Origin: Bacidia rubella
Taxonomy: Eukaryota; Ascomycota; Lecanoromycetes; Lecanorales; Ramalinaceae
Direction: 5' to 3'
NCBI GenBank assembly: GCA_032158265.1
Contig: JAVTIF010000003.1
Span: 1,922,001 to 1,986,000, forward strand
DNA: 64,000 nucleotides
Shown: one piece after another, positions 62,284 to 64,000 of the stretch
Position numbering within the stretch: position 1 is the first letter of the stretch
Layout: each line of letters begins with the position of its first letter
Notes under the pieces: generated by a model
The model's database searches: none
Told to the model about the DNA's origin: nothing
The model's input: only the letters and a program-made list of their open reading frames with translations
Translations under genes and position numbers: made by a program

Positions 62284-63847
62284 TCACACTTCCCGGCAAA
62301 GATCTCTACCCTTGCTAACCATATACTGGCAAAGGCCCGGCTCAAGCCACATCCCAATAAAGCCTGCGATCATGATGCCACCAGAATCACTCACACTGAC
62401 GGCGCTGAGTGCATACTCTCTATCCCCTTGTTCATCTTCACCCCTGCCCACCTCATCCTGGATCTTAGCGAAGCAATTGACATAGACACCACCACCCAGT
62501 AGTCCCTCCCACAGCACAATCACGAAGACTATCCAAATACTCGGTATGAATGGCACGATGCAATGAGCCAGCAATATGACGAAGTTGAGACACTGCAGCA
62601 AGCTTGGCGTGTAGATGTTTTGGATCCGTAGGAAGGGCGTGGAACTCCGGGAGATGAAGACTGTGGATTGATAGAGGAAGGCATAGGTTGGGTAGATGGA
62701 GCGGAGATGGACGAATGGTGTCGTGTGAAGCGAGAATAGGAGCAGTGGGAAGAGAGCGGTGTTGATGGTGTACTCCGAGACGTAGACCATCAGAAGAGGC
62801 AGCATGCTGAGTTGGAAAGTTAGCTGAGTGAGTGATATGGGAGGATATGATGGCAAGAATGGACGCACTAGGGTATGAACAACGAGCGAGAGCGGCGCAG
62901 GTTCTGTGTAAAGCTTTGCAGCCAGCTTCCTTCCGTGGGCGAGCGAGCAATGGAGGCTTTAGCGCCTGGAGACTGTGCAAGGAGTCCGTCTTCTGCATCT
63001 TCTTGATCTTGTAGGCTCGGTAGCATCGGGTCATGTTCACTCGCATCGTCTTCTCCAGCGTGGCTGGATGGAAGCTTTGGTGTGATCTGTCTCCGCCTAA
63101 GTGGCCCTTTGGGCAGAATTCCAAAGAAAGCAACTAGCATTACCAGTGGCAGCCCAGAGCTTACCAGAAGCGTCCGCTCTGAGCTAAAGCCGAACGCCAC
63201 TGTGAAGAGAGCATACATCCCAGCCCCTAGCAATCCTGCGCCACCAGTCCCACTGCCCCAAGCTGCTAAGGCAAAGGGTCCGTAGAAATGTGTAAGACCT
63301 AAGAAGCTGAGTTCTCCAGCACCCGAGCTGAGACTCGCCAATATGACTCCTGCCATCTTTGTGGATATGACACTGCTGTCAGGCCGTGGAACGGCGTTCC
63401 AGATGGAAGCTCTGGGCTGTATTGAGGGAGGGGTGGATATACCACCGCCAAGTGCGACGAGAAGCATGCCCCATGTCGACAAAAGGACGAAGAGGCATAC
63501 TCTTACGCTGTATGGCACGCGCTGAATGATGTAGGGCAGCACCAGCTTGGCGATGAAGGAAGGCACAACATCACAGAGGAGGACGACGGATTTGGGGACG
63601 GAGGGGCCGACGAGGTCGAGGGCTGCGGAGAGGATGAGGACATAGAGGATGTTGTTGATGAGACCTGTGAAGACATATCAACTTAGTAGGTCGCCAGTGA
63701 CTAGTGGACGCTCAAGTGCTTGCCAACCTAGCGCGCCTGCTTTCAGTGGGTGAGAGAGTGCAGGCGTTGCTTACCGAACAGCCAGAATGCAATGCAGACT
63801 CTTGGATCTGCACCTCGAAAGATACTACTTAAGCGTGCACGATGCAT
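62284..63847 (-). CDS. btn1: CLN3/Btn1 (battenin) vacuolar membrane protein
   Basis: Three exons on the minus strand: 63847-63775, 63664-62869, 62806-62284; introns of 110 nt (GTAAGC..CAG) and 62 nt (GTGCGT..CAG, CTAAC branch). 463 aa. Exon 1 gives MHRARLSSIFRGADPRVCIA then FWLFG, joined to LINNILYVLILSAALDL. Further family blocks are SVVLLCDVVPSFIAKLVLPY, the SSGAGELSFLGLTHFYG signature, FIPYMLPLLMVYVSEYTIN at the second junction, FISRSSTPF, and the end GGGVYVNCFAKI with CREV. About eleven membrane helices expected. Yeast Btn1 acts in vacuolar pH and arginine homeostasis; human CLN3 is lost in juvenile Batten disease. Residues 215-280 form a cytosolic Ser/Asp-rich loop. Intact. Confidence 0.92.
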
Positions 63848-64000
63848 GGCGAGGGTTACTGAAGGCGAAACAGGAAGTGTGAACATCTTTCGTTATTGAT
63901 GCATGATGCCGAGATGGTCATGTGCCGTGACTGCTCACTGCTAGAGCTTGACGTAGCACTAGCTGACCACAGGGTTCCCCATGAAAGTCGACAATCATCA
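63848..64000. other. Promoter region of BTN1 to window end
   Basis: No other gene seen in the last 150 bases. Confidence 0.4.

Noticed and set aside
1..64000. tRNA, rRNA, CRISPR arrays, bacterial ribosome sites or operons
   Set aside because: None seen by eye. The sequence is eukaryotic, so bacterial features do not apply, and tRNA genes would need a proper scan.
1..64000. A biosynthetic gene cluster
   Set aside because: No PKS, NRPS, terpene cyclase or P450 is visible. The oxidoreductase and hydrolase are single genes without a core enzyme nearby.

Overview
The window is nuclear DNA of a filamentous ascomycete (Pezizomycotina; Dothideomycetes is my best guess). The grounds are short GT..AG introns of about 50-110 nt, often with a CTAAC/CTGAC-like branch site, and fungus-restricted families: DUF7730/F-box-like proteins, DUF7053, DUF3176, HET, HbrB, Gon7 and a Myb-like small domain. 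A block of A/T-only-looking sequence also carries the signature of repeat-induced point mutation (RIP). There are no bacterial features.

Layout. 1-720: 3' end of a beta-propeller lectin-like gene. About 1170-14330: a gene-free, AT-rich, RIP-mutated compartment made of nested transposons. Its clearest member is a complete Ty3/Gypsy chromovirus (2648-9597; 270-bp LTRs, 5-bp target duplication). It sits inside the gag gene of an older, more decayed Gypsy element. A solo LTR, an inserted segment with an 8-bp duplication, a foldback element and several diverged direct repeats surround it. 14503-27000: a haloacetate-dehalogenase-like hydrolase right at the compartment edge, then small lineage-specific genes, including three F-box-like genes plus one relic and a spliced Myb-like gene. 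27567-34333: a secreted protein, a basic protein of unknown function, an MDR oxidoreductase and an HSL-type esterase. The esterase is divergent from a peroxisomal-type (ABCD) half transporter at 34974-37279. 37812-39329: a broken lectin-like membrane protein. 40769-53265: a fourth F-box-like gene, then a housekeeping block of DUF7053, VPS39 (HOPS tether), GON7 (KEOPS), HbrB (TORC2) and a DUF3176 membrane protein. 53596-62000: a decay zone with an MFS transporter relic, a secreted cysteine-containing protein with one early stop, an intact small hydrophilic protein and a HET pseudogene. 62284-63847: intact CLN3/Btn1 (battenin).

How the parts relate. The core genes act in membrane traffic and vacuole function (VPS39, BTN1), TOR signalling (HbrB), tRNA modification (GON7) and lipid use (esterase plus fatty-acid-type ABC transporter on one shared promoter). 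The accessory genes (lectin-like, HET, F-box-like, secreted) are the ones that are broken or duplicated. Most disabling stops are one C-to-T change from a sense codon. Two patterns cut across the annotation. First, transposons are nested several layers deep. Second, many genes switch from a C-rich to a G-rich coding strand along the direction of transcription.

Exon boundaries were placed by hand from splice consensus, reading frame and family similarity. No database search was run.
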